NCBI RefSeq assembly: GCF_020829625.1
Contig: NZ_JAIVFX010000021.1
Coordinates: forward strand, 41,904 to 105,903
Length of the DNA: 64,000 nt
Origin: Nostoc sp. XA010
GTDB lineage: Bacteria; Cyanobacteriota; Cyanobacteriia; Cyanobacteriales; Nostocaceae
Direction of reading: 5' to 3'
Shown here: positions 8,975 through 18,762 of the stretch, piece after piece
How positions within the stretch are numbered: the first letter of the stretch is position 1
How the letters are laid out: each line of letters opens with the position of its first letter
The notes under the pieces: generated by a model
The model's input: the letters and a program-made list of their open reading frames with translations, nothing else
What the model was told of the DNA's origin: nothing
The model's database searches: none
Translations under genes and position numbers: made by a program

Positions 8975-9376
8975 TCAAGTACCCTGTTTATCTAGTATTA
9001 AATTTCTCAACTTTTCTTCATCAAAACTAAGCCCATGACGTTCTAAATATGGGCGTAAATTTATTTTAATGAATAAATCTTTTAGCTCTTGGGCAATTTC
9101 TTGGGGTGGATTTCCTGATAAGGCGATCGCAATCAAACGTTCTGCTGCTCGTAATTCACCACAGTCTATTGCAAGAGTTGCAGCACTGCGATGTAATACT
9201 GAGCGAGTCGGTTCGGCATCAAGTTGATTGGCAATCAGTGCAGCAGCTTGAGATTCTTTCTCAAAAGCTTGTCGATAGCTAGACTTGACTTGCTTAGAGT
9301 CTCCTCTGAGTTTAGCAGTAAAAGCTGCTTCGGCTAAATCCATCGCCTGTTTATGCAACTCCTGAATCTGACTCAT
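8975..9376 (-). CDS. TPR-like helical protein of unknown function
   Basis: This 133-residue protein is almost entirely helical, with Ala-rich repeats (LHKQAMDLAEAAFTAKLRGD, ALIANQLDAEPTRSVLHRSA, CGELRAAERLIAIALSG) that look like TPR hairpins. There is no signal peptide. Its start overlaps the stop of the preceding gene (9373-9846) by 4 bp, so the two are translationally coupled and probably act together. The ending ERHGLSFDEEKLRNLILDKQ may be a binding tail. No enzymatic motif is visible. Confidence 0.7.
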   Translation of the reverse strand: MSQIQELHKQAMDLAEAAFTAKLRGDSKQVKSSYRQAFEKESQAAALIANQLDAEPTRSVLHRSAATLAIDCGELRAAERLIAIALSGNPPQEIAQELKDLFIKINLRPYLERHGLSFDEEKLRNLILDKQGT

Positions 9377-9846
9377 TTTTCCACAATAAAAGATAAGGGC
9401 TTGCTAAATTCAACAATAATAATGTAAGCGGGAAATTTGCCATCTGAAGGATTAGTTTGCTCTATTTTTTGTTTGACTCTAGCTCTAACCCTGCGATCAT
9501 CTGCTTTACGTATACCTGAAACTTCCAGCCTTACTTTATTTTGAAACGGAAGTTCACCTACTTCATCTTCGCTACCTAACCAATAATCAAATCCAGTACC
9601 TTTGCGCGATCGCTCAATCACTGTAAACTGAGTCAATTGTCTGATGAGCATAAAGGCAATAGCATAGGCTGCTTGTTCTGTGGTGAACTCTTCATCATTC
9701 CAGCAGCGAAGCATTTGCTGTGTAACAGGTTGCCAATATAGTCTGAAGGTGGTACGAAAGTCTCCATTAACTGTGAGTTCTACACCCTGTAAATGACCTT
9801 GATCCTCCAAACACACCGCACAAGCTTCTGGCTTTTGCTGCTCCAA
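9373..9846 (-). CDS. conserved hypothetical protein, 5' end possibly frameshifted
   Basis: I do not recognise a named family. The frame encodes 157 residues with CAVCLEDQGHLQGVELTVNG, a block YWQPVTQQMLRCWNDEE and a C-terminal FPAYIIIVEFSKPLSFIVEK. The only usable start is TTG at 9846, since an in-frame stop lies four codons upstream. The next frame upstream (about 9823-9925) reads like protein (LDKPQELVLTKLGEGLPAIT) and would join smoothly if one base near 9820-9830 were removed. The true N-terminus may therefore have been lost to a frameshift. It is coupled to the TPR-like gene downstream. Confidence 0.65.
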   Translation of the reverse strand: MEQQKPEACAVCLEDQGHLQGVELTVNGDFRTTFRLYWQPVTQQMLRCWNDEEFTTEQAAYAIAFMLIRQLTQFTVIERSRKGTGFDYWLGSEDEVGELPFQNKVRLEVSGIRKADDRRVRARVKQKIEQTNPSDGKFPAYIIIVEFSKPLSFIVEK

Positions 9847-9991
9847 AAGATGGAGTTATAGCGGGTAGTCCTTCTCCTAATTTAGTTAATACTAACTCTT
9901 GGGGTTTGTCCAAGCTAAACAGAGTGAATCTTACCGTGATTAGTTTGATTGTACTTTATTCCAGTTGCAGAAATGCAATAAACTACAATTA

Positions 9992-12900
9992 TTACTTTCC
10001 ATCCTCCAGTATTAATGTAGACTCAGCAGTATGCCCAAATTCTTCTGGTGCGTATTGCAGATGAACTTGGGCACCAGGCCAAGAAAATGTACCAGGAGTA
10101 ACAGAACGGACTAAGTAATGCAGACTATAAACCCCTGGTTCCAGGTGGCCGGCGTAGGCGATAATGCGATCGCGGTACACATTCTTAAAACCAAGTTCCC
10201 AGCTATCGGCTTTTGCTTGTAATGCAGCTGTGGTAGTTTGAAAACTTGCATCCACCGCCTCAAAACCTGATGGTAACGGATCTTTAATCACCACATGATC
10301 CACAGGATGATCGGCAATGATTTCTAAACCAATATCAAACACCTGTCCTGAGGCTAAAGTCAAGGGTTTATCGAAAGCGTAAAGACCTGTTTTTTGTAAA
10401 ACTTTATCTTTATTTACTTGACCAATTTCTCGTGTTATGCGTAAACCATTAAATCTGCCTGGTTGATTTCCCTGCAAGCGATAATTATAAGCAACCAGAT
10501 AGTGTAAAGTGCCATTACCTGATTTTTGCAGCGTTAAATCATTACGCCCACGAGGTAATAGATTCATCGGCACAATTAGTTGTAAGCTAGGATTTGTGTA
10601 ACCTTCAAACCGATTTTCTCCTAACTTATTACCAGCTAATTGTACTGTGGCAACAAAATTAGGTGGTGTGGGTTGCAGTTGACTATATTCTACCAAAGCT
10701 GTTAAGGCTTGGGCATTATTATAGTTAGTTTGCCATGTGCCATACCGCCGCAGTGCCAGAAGACTTTGGAATAATTTATCTATAACTTCGGGTTTACTTT
10801 GTTTGGCAATAAACAAGCGTAAAGCTTGCGCTTGCGTCGTGGTAGATGAACTCATCCATCCCCAACTGCTGGGTAAACTCACAACTGCTGTGCGACCAGT
10901 TTCATATATACTTTGTTGCAGCTTGTTTACTAATTGTTGAGATTCATCTTGCCATTCTGGGAATTGAGATAAATATCGCGCCAGTTTAATTTGAGTTACT
11001 ACATCAAAATTATTACGCTGTTCATAAATATCTGCAAGAAAAGTATTGCGTTTTTCACCCAATTCTGATAAAGCAATTAAAGCATTAAGTTGCAGTTGCC
11101 TTTTACATAGTTGCTGTTTGCAAAACTCGTATTCTCCAGGATTCGCTAAAACTTTTTGCAAATAAGCTTTGAGGCGGGACAGCATTGCAGAATCGACTAA
11201 GTTAGGAAACACCTGACTAGCTTTAACCAAAGATTCACCTGCATAAGAAGAAACCCAAGGGTCAGATTTTTCTTGTTTAGGGAAAGCAGCAAAACCACCA
11301 TCTGCTATTTGGAGTTTTTGTAATTGTTCAATTGCTTGTTTTGCCTGTTGGCTAGGATTAAATTCTGAAAATGTCTGACCATATTTTTGTGTAAGATTTT
11401 GCAGATTAGTCGCAATCATTAACTGACTTGCAGCAGGTTCTGTAAACGGCAAATCATCATCTTCTAAAACCTGCTTTGCTGGTGCTTGAATCTCTGGAAT
11501 TAAGGTACTCGCCAACTGAATATTTAAACCTCCCGCATCAGGGAAGGTATTTTTATCAACATTCAGGGGAATCTTCACCTGTTTTTCAGTTACACCAGTT
11601 TCAACAACTTTTTCTGTAATTTCAATTGGCTTAATTTCCAAAGGAACTTCAAAAGCATCTGCGGCTGTACCATTTAGCTGAGTGGTAAAGCGAACTTTCC
11701 CAACTCCCACACTATCCGCCACCATTGGAAAACGATAAGCGTGAGTCGCGGATTCAGCTTTGGTTTGCAAAGTAGTCGCTGTGGGGTTTTTCTCAGCAAA
11801 CTTTACATTACCGCTAAGTTCGCCATTAATTGAGAGATTTCCTGTATTCCCAGTGTTGTTAGTTACAGATAAACCAGCAAGGATGCGATCGCCTGGACGG
11901 GCAAATTGTGGCAAGATGGCATTAGTTAGCAGTGGCTTTGTGCTGATAAACGTCGCGTCTCCATTCCCGAAACGCAGATTTCCATCAGTGGCCACAGCCA
12001 TCACCCGCCATGTAGTTAAGTCATCCGGGAGTTTAAAGGCTATCTGTGCATTACCGTTAGCATCGGTGAGAACAGAACCGTTGTAGTAAGCTAAGGCTTG
12101 AAAATCTGTGCGAGTGCGAGTATTGGCTGCACCAGTTGAAAAACCACCGCCATAACCCCAACCTTTGGGTTTAGCTACATCTTGTGGTTGTAATATGACA
12201 TCTGGACGATTATCGGTAAAGCGGGTAGATATCGGCTGTTCTGCATAAACTGTATCTACTAAGTCTGGGGGACGATAACCAGAAAGTTGTAACACTGCTT
12301 CATTTACCACCATGACTGTAAACTGTCCTTTGGTGGGATTTCCTTGATTATCCTTCAGTTCTAGTTGTACCGTTTCCTCCGCACCAGGTTCTAATGATGC
12401 TTGTACTGGCTTAACTTGCAGTTTTAAATACTTATCTTCTAAGTTAACTTTAAAAGGTGTAAAACCAATCTTCACCAAATTATCTAAACTTCCCGCTTCG
12501 ACTTGGTTTATCGGTTTGCCTTGTCTGACTAAGACAGCTTCAATAGCTGCATTTGGTAGCATTTCTGGCGTGACTTTAAACTGAATTTGTGGTGCGCTTC
12601 CCTGAGTTTTGGTAATTTGCTGATAAAGGGGTTTGTCTTTAATCACAGCAAAGTACAATTCTGCATCTGGATAGGGAGATTGAATTAGTACAGTAGCGGT
12701 TTCACCAGGTTTAAACTCTTTTTTATCTAGCTGAATTTCTAAGACATCTTTTTCTTTAGAACCCCAAAATACTGGATTTCCCCCAGTTGCCCAAATTTGT
12801 AAATCTGTGGCACTTGATTCGCCTTTGGCATCACTAAAATTAACTCTAATCCGGTATGAACCAGATTCCGGTGCTGTCAAATTCACCGATTGCGGATTAC

Positions 12901-15835
12901 TAGCAGATGTAATTTCTGCTTGTCCGACTGTTTTATATTCAACTTGATTTTTTGGAGTTCGGCTACCTTCTACCAATTGCGTGACGCTGCTATATTTAAT
13001 CTGTTGTAATTCTAAGCGTACCCGTTGCCCTGTAATCACTTTTCCTGTAGGGTCAGTAACAATCACTTCAATGGGAAAAGCCTTACCAGCATCAGCGACG
13101 AAATTACTTTTTAACCCGATGAGGCGATTACTCGGTAAGGCTGTAAAAGTTTTGAAATTCGCTACAGATAGATTAGAAACATCTGCAACTTGCACATCCA
13201 CCCGGTAAGTCATCGGATATGGTAAATCATTAGCCACATTCACAGTTTGACTACTTTTACCATTAGCATCTAGCTGGGCATTAGTTTGTAAGACATCACT
13301 AGATATAGTAGGGGTTTCCTCTGGCCACAACCATTGTCTACCAAAAGTAAATTCCTCCCAACCTTTAGGGAGAAAGTTAGCCTGTTGGCGAGTGATAAAG
13401 TATTTTGCTTCGCCACCTTCTACAGGCGCACCAAACAAATAATTGCTTGTGGCATTAATATCAACTTTCTCATCAATGAGAGCAAATTCTTTATCTAAAT
13501 TGAGTTCGACTTTAAAATTGGGTGGCTTAAACTCAGCTACCCGAAATTCTCCAGAAATTTCTTGCCCATTCTTACCCTTAGCCTGGATTGTATAGTAGCC
13601 TAAGCGCTGAGTAGCCTTGATGGGGAGTTCTAGAGAAAATGTACCAAATTCATTTGTAGTTTGCGTACCTAAATTAGCCTTTTGCCCATCAGGATTAACC
13701 AAAGTTAATTGGTAAGCAGCATTTTTATCTTGCTGGATTGCACCATTTTGCAAGAAGTCAGCAAAACCAGTCAACCAAGCTTTTTCTCCTGGTTGATACA
13801 ACTGTCTATCCGAAAAAATTACCCCGCGTGATTCAGGTTTCCCAACTTGCCAGCCTGCATCAATACCATATCCATAAACGCCGCTATATTCTTCAACTCT
13901 GGCGAATGCCCAATCTTGATTTTCACGGGTAATTACTAATAATTGTGGTGATTTACTATAACTTTCATTTCCCGAATAACATTGCTGCAATCCTTTACGA
14001 GTAATTGCCAAAGTTCCATTTTCATCAGTTTTACCCGTTGCACAAGGTACAGGTTCAGGGCGAGATTTAGCCTGTAATTTTGATTGATAAATTTCCACAG
14101 CAGCCGCTTGAACTGGCGAACCATCTGTAAGATGATTGACGCGAATTAAGCCTGACTCAGGAAACCACTGAGTAAATACGCCCAAATTCGTCAATTCAAC
14201 CATGCCATAAGTCGTAGGTTCACGCCACAGTTCCTTACCATTCTCCTGATATTTATTAGTACGGGCTTGCACTCCATAAGCTAGCATTCCCGTAGCTGCA
14301 CTTATTTTTTCCCGCAGAGGAACAGCAATATCAACTGATTGATTTTTTTTACCTGATACCTTAAAGCTTTGCCAATCAGAAGGTTGTGGTAATAAATCAT
14401 TACTATTATTAAAATAAACTAAATCTGTCGGTTTAACTACTTGATAAGCTGCTTTGTACTTAGATTCTGGCAGATTTCCCGTACTAATATTTAGCTGTAA
14501 ATCTTTACCTGTGGGGAAAATATTCAAATCTGATGGTACCCAAATATCCCCAGCTAAATCTCCAGTATCATATTTTAGTGTGACAGGTTTACCCAAAGTC
14601 TGCTCAAACTTATCTTTGAGGTTTCCGCCGATAGTAATTGTATAAGTCTTGGCAGGTTCTAGCGCATAAGGATTAATACCGACAACTTTATCTTCATCGT
14701 TTATTTGGATGATTCTCGAAATTTCTTTTGGCGCTGGATTAATAGTAATATTTTCTTTAGCTGAATCTGGCAATAAGATGTTATTAAATTCTAGCTGTGG
14801 ACTGCCTTTAATAAATCTTCCAAAAGTTCCACCTGCATCTGGCTGTCCGTAAAAGTTAATTTTTTGAAATGCTAAAGGCGAATAAGTTGCTAGCTTAGTG
14901 GCAAATTCTTTCTCTGTAGGTAGATTACCATAAGCAGGGCGGATTCCGGGAGAAAATACTAGGCGATAAGGGGTTGCTTTTTCGAGATTTTGCTGGGGGA
15001 CGAGGTTATAAATCCAATTGCGTGCTGAAGGGTCAAATTTTTCTAAAGGTTCTTCACTTTTTAATGGTTTTTCTTCTTTATTTAATTCGACTTTAAAGCC
15101 TACACCCTTGTTTTTTCCTTCTGGAGTTAACTGTAAATGTTCTTGTACAGAAGCTAAATCCAATTCAACATTTGAAGTAAACTGTAATTTCTGTTGTAAA
15201 TCAATTGGTTCAATATCAGCTTTCTCAATGGGATTAACACCGGGTAAATTAGTCAGTTTGATAGATTCGGTATTGAATGTCCAAGGTAAATCTTTGTCTA
15301 AGCGATGATTTTTTAAATCGGCTAAACCTGTTTTGAGGGTAACTTGAAATCTTGTCGCTATTGGCAATGCTTTCTCGGCTTGAAAACCCACCATGCGTGG
15401 TGTCAAAAAGCGAAATTGACCAGGTAAAGGCGGCCAAAGTGCAAATTTTTCTAATATTTTCTGCTGTTCTGGACTGTCTAGGCTTTCAACTGGAATTAAA
15501 GCTTCTTTAAAACGGATGCGGATTTGGTTAAGAGATTTTGCATCCCCAATGGGACTAATTTGTTCAATCCAGTCTGGTAGTTTAGGCGGGGTGAGTGCTG
15601 ATACTGTTGGGAGTTGTTCTTTACCTGAGTTGATACCAAAAAAATTACACCCTGCCATCCCTAGCATAAATGTAAAGAGAAGAAGATACTGTATTTTTCT
15701 CTTCTGGCTTGAAGAATGACTAATTTTTTTTAATAAACCGCCAAGAACGCCAAGAACGCGATAGGTAATCTTATGATGGAAACGCAGTAAAAATCTGATT
15801 ATCATCTTTCTAGTAATTAAAAATAAAAAATTCAC
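9992..15835 (-). CDS. bacterial alpha-2-macroglobulin-like lipoprotein (YfhM type)
   Basis: This 1947-residue cell-envelope protein is of the bacterial alpha-2-macroglobulin family, thought to trap or block proteases and often paired with PBP1C. A hydrophobic segment ending MLGMAGC (Cys near residue 63) looks like a lipobox. The preceding 45 residues overlap a CGCCAAGAACG repeat (about 15738-15760), so the annotated start is doubtful. MG-type beta domains fill about 150-1150, the A2M domain is near 1240-1310 (LPDDLTTWRVMAVATDGNLR) and a helical thioester-like domain spans about 1455-1750. Where thioester proteins have Cys-x-Glu-Gln, this one reads DDLPFTEPAASQLM, so no thioester can form. It is divergent from pbpC. 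Confidence 0.9.
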   Translation of the reverse strand: MNFLFLITRKMIIRFLLRFHHKITYRVLGVLGGLLKKISHSSSQKRKIQYLLLFTFMLGMAGCNFFGINSGKEQLPTVSALTPPKLPDWIEQISPIGDAKSLNQIRIRFKEALIPVESLDSPEQQKILEKFALWPPLPGQFRFLTPRMVGFQAEKALPIATRFQVTLKTGLADLKNHRLDKDLPWTFNTESIKLTNLPGVNPIEKADIEPIDLQQKLQFTSNVELDLASVQEHLQLTPEGKNKGVGFKVELNKEEKPLKSEEPLEKFDPSARNWIYNLVPQQNLEKATPYRLVFSPGIRPAYGNLPTEKEFATKLATYSPLAFQKINFYGQPDAGGTFGRFIKGSPQLEFNNILLPDSAKENITINPAPKEISRIIQINDEDKVVGINPYALEPAKTYTITIGGNLKDKFEQTLGKPVTLKYDTGDLAGDIWVPSDLNIFPTGKDLQLNISTGNLPESKYKAAYQVVKPTDLVYFNNSNDLLPQPSDWQSFKVSGKKNQSVDIAVPLREKISAATGMLAYGVQARTNKYQENGKELWREPTTYGMVELTNLGVFTQWFPESGLIRVNHLTDGSPVQAAAVEIYQSKLQAKSRPEPVPCATGKTDENGTLAITRKGLQQCYSGNESYSKSPQLLVITRENQDWAFARVEEYSGVYGYGIDAGWQVGKPESRGVIFSDRQLYQPGEKAWLTGFADFLQNGAIQQDKNAAYQLTLVNPDGQKANLGTQTTNEFGTFSLELPIKATQRLGYYTIQAKGKNGQEISGEFRVAEFKPPNFKVELNLDKEFALIDEKVDINATSNYLFGAPVEGGEAKYFITRQQANFLPKGWEEFTFGRQWLWPEETPTISSDVLQTNAQLDANGKSSQTVNVANDLPYPMTYRVDVQVADVSNLSVANFKTFTALPSNRLIGLKSNFVADAGKAFPIEVIVTDPTGKVITGQRVRLELQQIKYSSVTQLVEGSRTPKNQVEYKTVGQAEITSASNPQSVNLTAPESGSYRIRVNFSDAKGESSATDLQIWATGGNPVFWGSKEKDVLEIQLDKKEFKPGETATVLIQSPYPDAELYFAVIKDKPLYQQITKTQGSAPQIQFKVTPEMLPNAAIEAVLVRQGKPINQVEAGSLDNLVKIGFTPFKVNLEDKYLKLQVKPVQASLEPGAEETVQLELKDNQGNPTKGQFTVMVVNEAVLQLSGYRPPDLVDTVYAEQPISTRFTDNRPDVILQPQDVAKPKGWGYGGGFSTGAANTRTRTDFQALAYYNGSVLTDANGNAQIAFKLPDDLTTWRVMAVATDGNLRFGNGDATFISTKPLLTNAILPQFARPGDRILAGLSVTNNTGNTGNLSINGELSGNVKFAEKNPTATTLQTKAESATHAYRFPMVADSVGVGKVRFTTQLNGTAADAFEVPLEIKPIEITEKVVETGVTEKQVKIPLNVDKNTFPDAGGLNIQLASTLIPEIQAPAKQVLEDDDLPFTEPAASQLMIATNLQNLTQKYGQTFSEFNPSQQAKQAIEQLQKLQIADGGFAAFPKQEKSDPWVSSYAGESLVKASQVFPNLVDSAMLSRLKAYLQKVLANPGEYEFCKQQLCKRQLQLNALIALSELGEKRNTFLADIYEQRNNFDVVTQIKLARYLSQFPEWQDESQQLVNKLQQSIYETGRTAVVSLPSSWGWMSSSTTTQAQALRLFIAKQSKPEVIDKLFQSLLALRRYGTWQTNYNNAQALTALVEYSQLQPTPPNFVATVQLAGNKLGENRFEGYTNPSLQLIVPMNLLPRGRNDLTLQKSGNGTLHYLVAYNYRLQGNQPGRFNGLRITREIGQVNKDKVLQKTGLYAFDKPLTLASGQVFDIGLEIIADHPVDHVVIKDPLPSGFEAVDASFQTTTAALQAKADSWELGFKNVYRDRIIAYAGHLEPGVYSLHYLVRSVTPGTFSWPGAQVHLQYAPEEFGHTAESTLILEDGK

Positions 15836-16156
15836 AAGTTATAGCAAACAAAAATTTGCATTCTTTCATAGAGTGGGTAATGCCAAGACTAATAAAGGAC
15901 GCAATATGTCTAGTTATTTATACTCAAGCTGTGGATGTAACGTATGTTTATTTACATAGATAACCAATCAAGTGTTATTGTTCCAAAAATCACTACAATT
16001 CTTAACTATGAAGAAGTATTTAAGTTCTGCAAATATTAATTTATATCTGCTAAGTTAGGAAAAATTAATTATTAAGTATTTGACATACTTACTGATGTAG
16101 ATGTAATAATCTCCGCGTCAAAATTAAGATAAGTTTTCTTGGGCAGGGATTCCCTG
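15836..16156. promoter_or_regulatory. AT-rich divergent intergenic region between A2M and pbpC
   Basis: The 321 bp between the two divergent genes hold no frame with protein character. The region should contain both promoters, but I could not single out convincing -10/-35 pairs. Confidence 0.4.
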
Positions 16157-18559
16157 ATGAAACTGATATCACGATCGCTACTCAAAATTAAGCGCACTAG
16201 TAAGGTTATCCTAGCTGTGCTGGTAATCTGTCTGGTGGTACGTCTACTACCTTATTTTGCGCCCATTCGTGCCGCAGGCATTGCTCAAAATCAGTTGGCA
16301 ATGCAATTTAGCGATCGCAATGGTTTACCATTAGGAACACTACTCACCCGTGACCAAGAACATACATCAGTAGTACCACTAAATCAGGTTTCTCCCCAGT
16401 TTACCCATGCTATTTTAGCCGCCGAAGATGGCAGCTTTTATCATCACGGGGCGTTGGATATGAAAGCTATTATCCGCGCCAGCAAAGAAGCCATTCACGC
16501 CAAACGAATTGTTTCCGGTGCTTCTACAATTACTATGCAGTTAGCGCGGATGTTAGATCCAGTGCCACGCAGTTTCTCTGGTAAACTGAGTGAGATTTGG
16601 CTATCTTGGCGGTTAGTAGCAGGGATGAATAAAGATGAAATTCTCTCTGCATATATCAATCGCCTGCCAATGGGAGGCAATATATATGGTGTGGAAGCAG
16701 CAGCGCAGACTTATTTTTCCATCCCAGCTAGTGAGTTGAATCTTGCCCAAGCTAGTTTGTTGGCTGCTATTCCTAATAATCCTACATACTTTAACCCTTA
16801 CCAGCATTGGGAACGGCTGAAGCAGCGACAAAAATATGTCCTTAATCGGATGGTACAGGAAAAGTATATTAGTGGTGCGATGCCTACGGCGGCAAGCTAC
16901 GCAGCCCGAACACATACCGAAAAAGTTGTGTTTCAATCTCGCCCACCAGGAATTATCGCCGCACCACACTTTTTATTTTGGTTAGCCAATCAAATCCCCC
17001 CTAGCAAGCCTTACAAAGCGGAGAATCAAGCCCCCCTTTTTAAGGGGGGTTGGGGGGATCAATCCGTTATTCGCACGACTATAAATCGCCCCTTGCAGCA
17101 GTTTGTCGAAGCACAGGTACAGCAGGTAATTTCTTCCCTCGCCGCTAACAATGTGCATGATGCAGCTGCATTGGTGATTGACAATCACACTGGTGAAGTT
17201 TTGGCTTATGTTGGTTCACCTGATTATTTTAATGAAGTCAAACTGGGACGCAATGATGGAGTGCAAGCTCTACGTCAACCAGGTTCTACGCTCAAGCCTT
17301 TTGTGTATGAATTAGCTTTAGAAAAAGGTTTAATTCGCCCAAATACCATTTTGGCAGATGTACCTGCCCATTATGCAATTCCCGGCGCGAAACTTTACAG
17401 CCCCACAGATTACACCGAACGCTTTCTTGGCCCTGTGCGGGTGCGAATCGCTTTAGCAAATTCCCTAAATGTCCCCGCAGTGAGGGTTTTAGAAAAAGTA
17501 GGCGTGGTAACATTCTTAGAACTTCTGCATCAACTGGGCTTTGAACACCTTAATCAAACCCCAGAATATTACGGTTTAGGGTTAACTCTCGGTAGTGGCG
17601 AAGTCAGTCTATGGGAATTAGCTAGAGCTTACGTTACTATGGCACGACTCGGAGAAGCTACGCCGCTAATAAGCACATTTTCAGATTCCCCAATTCAAAA
17701 TCCAAGTTGCGCTGAAAGCGCACCAAAAGTGCGACCTAAAATCCAAAATTCGACGACAATATGGCAATTAATTACCAACATACTTAGTGATAACCATGCC
17801 CGTGCAACAGCATTTGGTGTAGACTCAGTGTTAAATTTACCTTTCCCCGTTGCTGTTAAAACTGGCACTTCTTCCAATTTTCGGGATACTTGGACAGTTG
17901 GCTTCACCACAGATTACACCGTCGCTACTTGGGTAGGCAATTTCAACGGCGAACCGATGCGTCAGGTTTCAGGTGTTACCGGGGCTGCACCCTTGTGGAA
18001 TCGAATTATGTTACACCTGCACGAATATCAAGAACCAGCAGGTTTTCCGCCTCCAAAAGGTTTAGTGCAATTACCTGTTTGTGCAATTTCGGGGTTACGA
18101 CCAACACCAGATTGTACCTCAGTGGTGCAGGAATATTTCTATCCAGAAGATAAAATTGCCTACGAAGGTGACAATCAATTCAATTTATCACCAGAGTATG
18201 ATGAGTGGTTGGCAAAACAACAGCAATCGAGTCTTGTTTCTACCAATTTGAGAATTTTATCTCCGCATCATGGCGATTTATTTTTACTGTATCCAGGTGA
18301 AGAAGCGAAGCAAAAACTCGAATTTAAGCTAGCGGGAAATAAATCTGCGTCTGTTGAATGGTGGCTAAATGGGGAAAAACTAGATACAAACTCAGCTAAT
18401 TCTTTATTTTGGAATTTGCGTGCTGGTAAGTGGACTTTGGAAGCAAGAAGCGGAGAGATGACCGACAAGGTAAGTTTTCAGGTCGAATTAGCTAGTATTA
18501 AACCTACGCGTCGAGGATTTTCTATTAGTAATTCTCAGGTAAAGGGGAATCGTCCATAA
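16157..18559 (+). CDS. pbpC: penicillin-binding protein 1C
   Basis: PbpC polymerises glycan (GT51 domain) and carries a transpeptidase domain. After a membrane anchor (about 12-32), the GT51 domain shows ILAAEDGSFYHHG and SGASTITMQLARM. The transpeptidase domain has PGSTLKPFVYE (Ser-x-x-Lys near 378), SLNVPAVR (Ser-x-Asn) and KTGTS near 567. The C-terminus (about 700-775) is the BiPBP_C domain typical of PBP1C. I prefer the ATG at 16157, with AGGGA upstream, over a TTG 18 bp earlier. Compared with usual PBP1C, three extra in-frame stretches coincide with interspersed repeats. It pairs with the divergent alpha-2-macroglobulin, as in many Gram-negative bacteria. Confidence 0.93.
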   Translation: MKLISRSLLKIKRTSKVILAVLVICLVVRLLPYFAPIRAAGIAQNQLAMQFSDRNGLPLGTLLTRDQEHTSVVPLNQVSPQFTHAILAAEDGSFYHHGALDMKAIIRASKEAIHAKRIVSGASTITMQLARMLDPVPRSFSGKLSEIWLSWRLVAGMNKDEILSAYINRLPMGGNIYGVEAAAQTYFSIPASELNLAQASLLAAIPNNPTYFNPYQHWERLKQRQKYVLNRMVQEKYISGAMPTAASYAARTHTEKVVFQSRPPGIIAAPHFLFWLANQIPPSKPYKAENQAPLFKGGWGDQSVIRTTINRPLQQFVEAQVQQVISSLAANNVHDAAALVIDNHTGEVLAYVGSPDYFNEVKLGRNDGVQALRQPGSTLKPFVYELALEKGLIRPNTILADVPAHYAIPGAKLYSPTDYTERFLGPVRVRIALANSLNVPAVRVLEKVGVVTFLELLHQLGFEHLNQTPEYYGLGLTLGSGEVSLWELARAYVTMARLGEATPLISTFSDSPIQNPSCAESAPKVRPKIQNSTTIWQLITNILSDNHARATAFGVDSVLNLPFPVAVKTGTSSNFRDTWTVGFTTDYTVATWVGNFNGEPMRQVSGVTGAAPLWNRIMLHLHEYQEPAGFPPPKGLVQLPVCAISGLRPTPDCTSVVQEYFYPEDKIAYEGDNQFNLSPEYDEWLAKQQQSSLVSTNLRILSPHHGDLFLLYPGEEAKQKLEFKLAGNKSASVEWWLNGEKLDTNSANSLFWNLRAGKWTLEARSGEMTDKVSFQVELASIKPTRRGFSISNSQVKGNRP
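16877..16903 (+). repeat. GCGATGCCTACGGCGGC-type repeat inside pbpC
   Basis: The segment GCGATGCCTACGGCGGCAAG and its continuation to CTACGC matches a short interspersed Nostoc-type repeat (compare 25561-25602 and 25735-25770). It is read in frame as AMPTAASYA, between the GT51 and transpeptidase domains. Confidence 0.6.
17030..17060 (+). repeat. CCCCCCTTTTTAAGGGGGG palindromic repeat inside pbpC
   Basis: A near-palindrome (CCCCCC-TTTTTAA-GGGGGG followed by TTGGGGGGATC) is a widespread cyanobacterial interspersed repeat. Here it is translated as APLFKGGWGD between SKPYKAENQ and QSVIRTTINRP. The upstream CCCCCCTAGC at about 16996-17005 may be its outer arm. The reading frame stays open across it. 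Confidence 0.75.
17690..17752 (+). repeat. AATTCAAAATCCAA-type repeat inside pbpC
   Basis: The repeated AATTCAAAATCC / AAAATCCAAAATTC units (as at 4129-4195) flank a GC-richer core. They are translated as SPIQNPSCAESAPKVRPKIQ within the transpeptidase domain, before the KTG motif. The position suits a surface loop. Confidence 0.55.
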
Positions 18560-18586
18560 TTAAATATAGAGGACATTGATTAAAAA

Positions 18587-18605
18587 AGGCAGGAATTACC
18601 TGCCT
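18587..18605 (-). terminator. intrinsic terminator for the histidine kinase gene
   Basis: AGGCAGG and CCTGCCT form a perfect 7-bp stem around a 5-nt loop. On the minus strand the stem is followed by a T run (TTTTTT at 18587-18582). It lies about 160 bp beyond the stop of the minus-strand kinase and 27 bp after pbpC, so it probably ends the kinase transcript. Confidence 0.65.
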
Positions 18606-18762
18606 AGTTCCGTTAAACATTTTGATGAGTAAACTATTGCAGATCATATTGACAAAGGCATTACAAAATTATGTCAAAGGTATGACCACAGATAATAAGC
18701 TTGAACAAGAGCAAGAGAGCAGGGGTAGATAGAAAAGAATGCTACACAGTCGATATATTTGC

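Noticed and set aside
11760..12086. 108-codon plus-strand frame inside the alpha-2-macroglobulin gene
   Set aside because: It is the complement of a strongly supported coding frame and has no family features.
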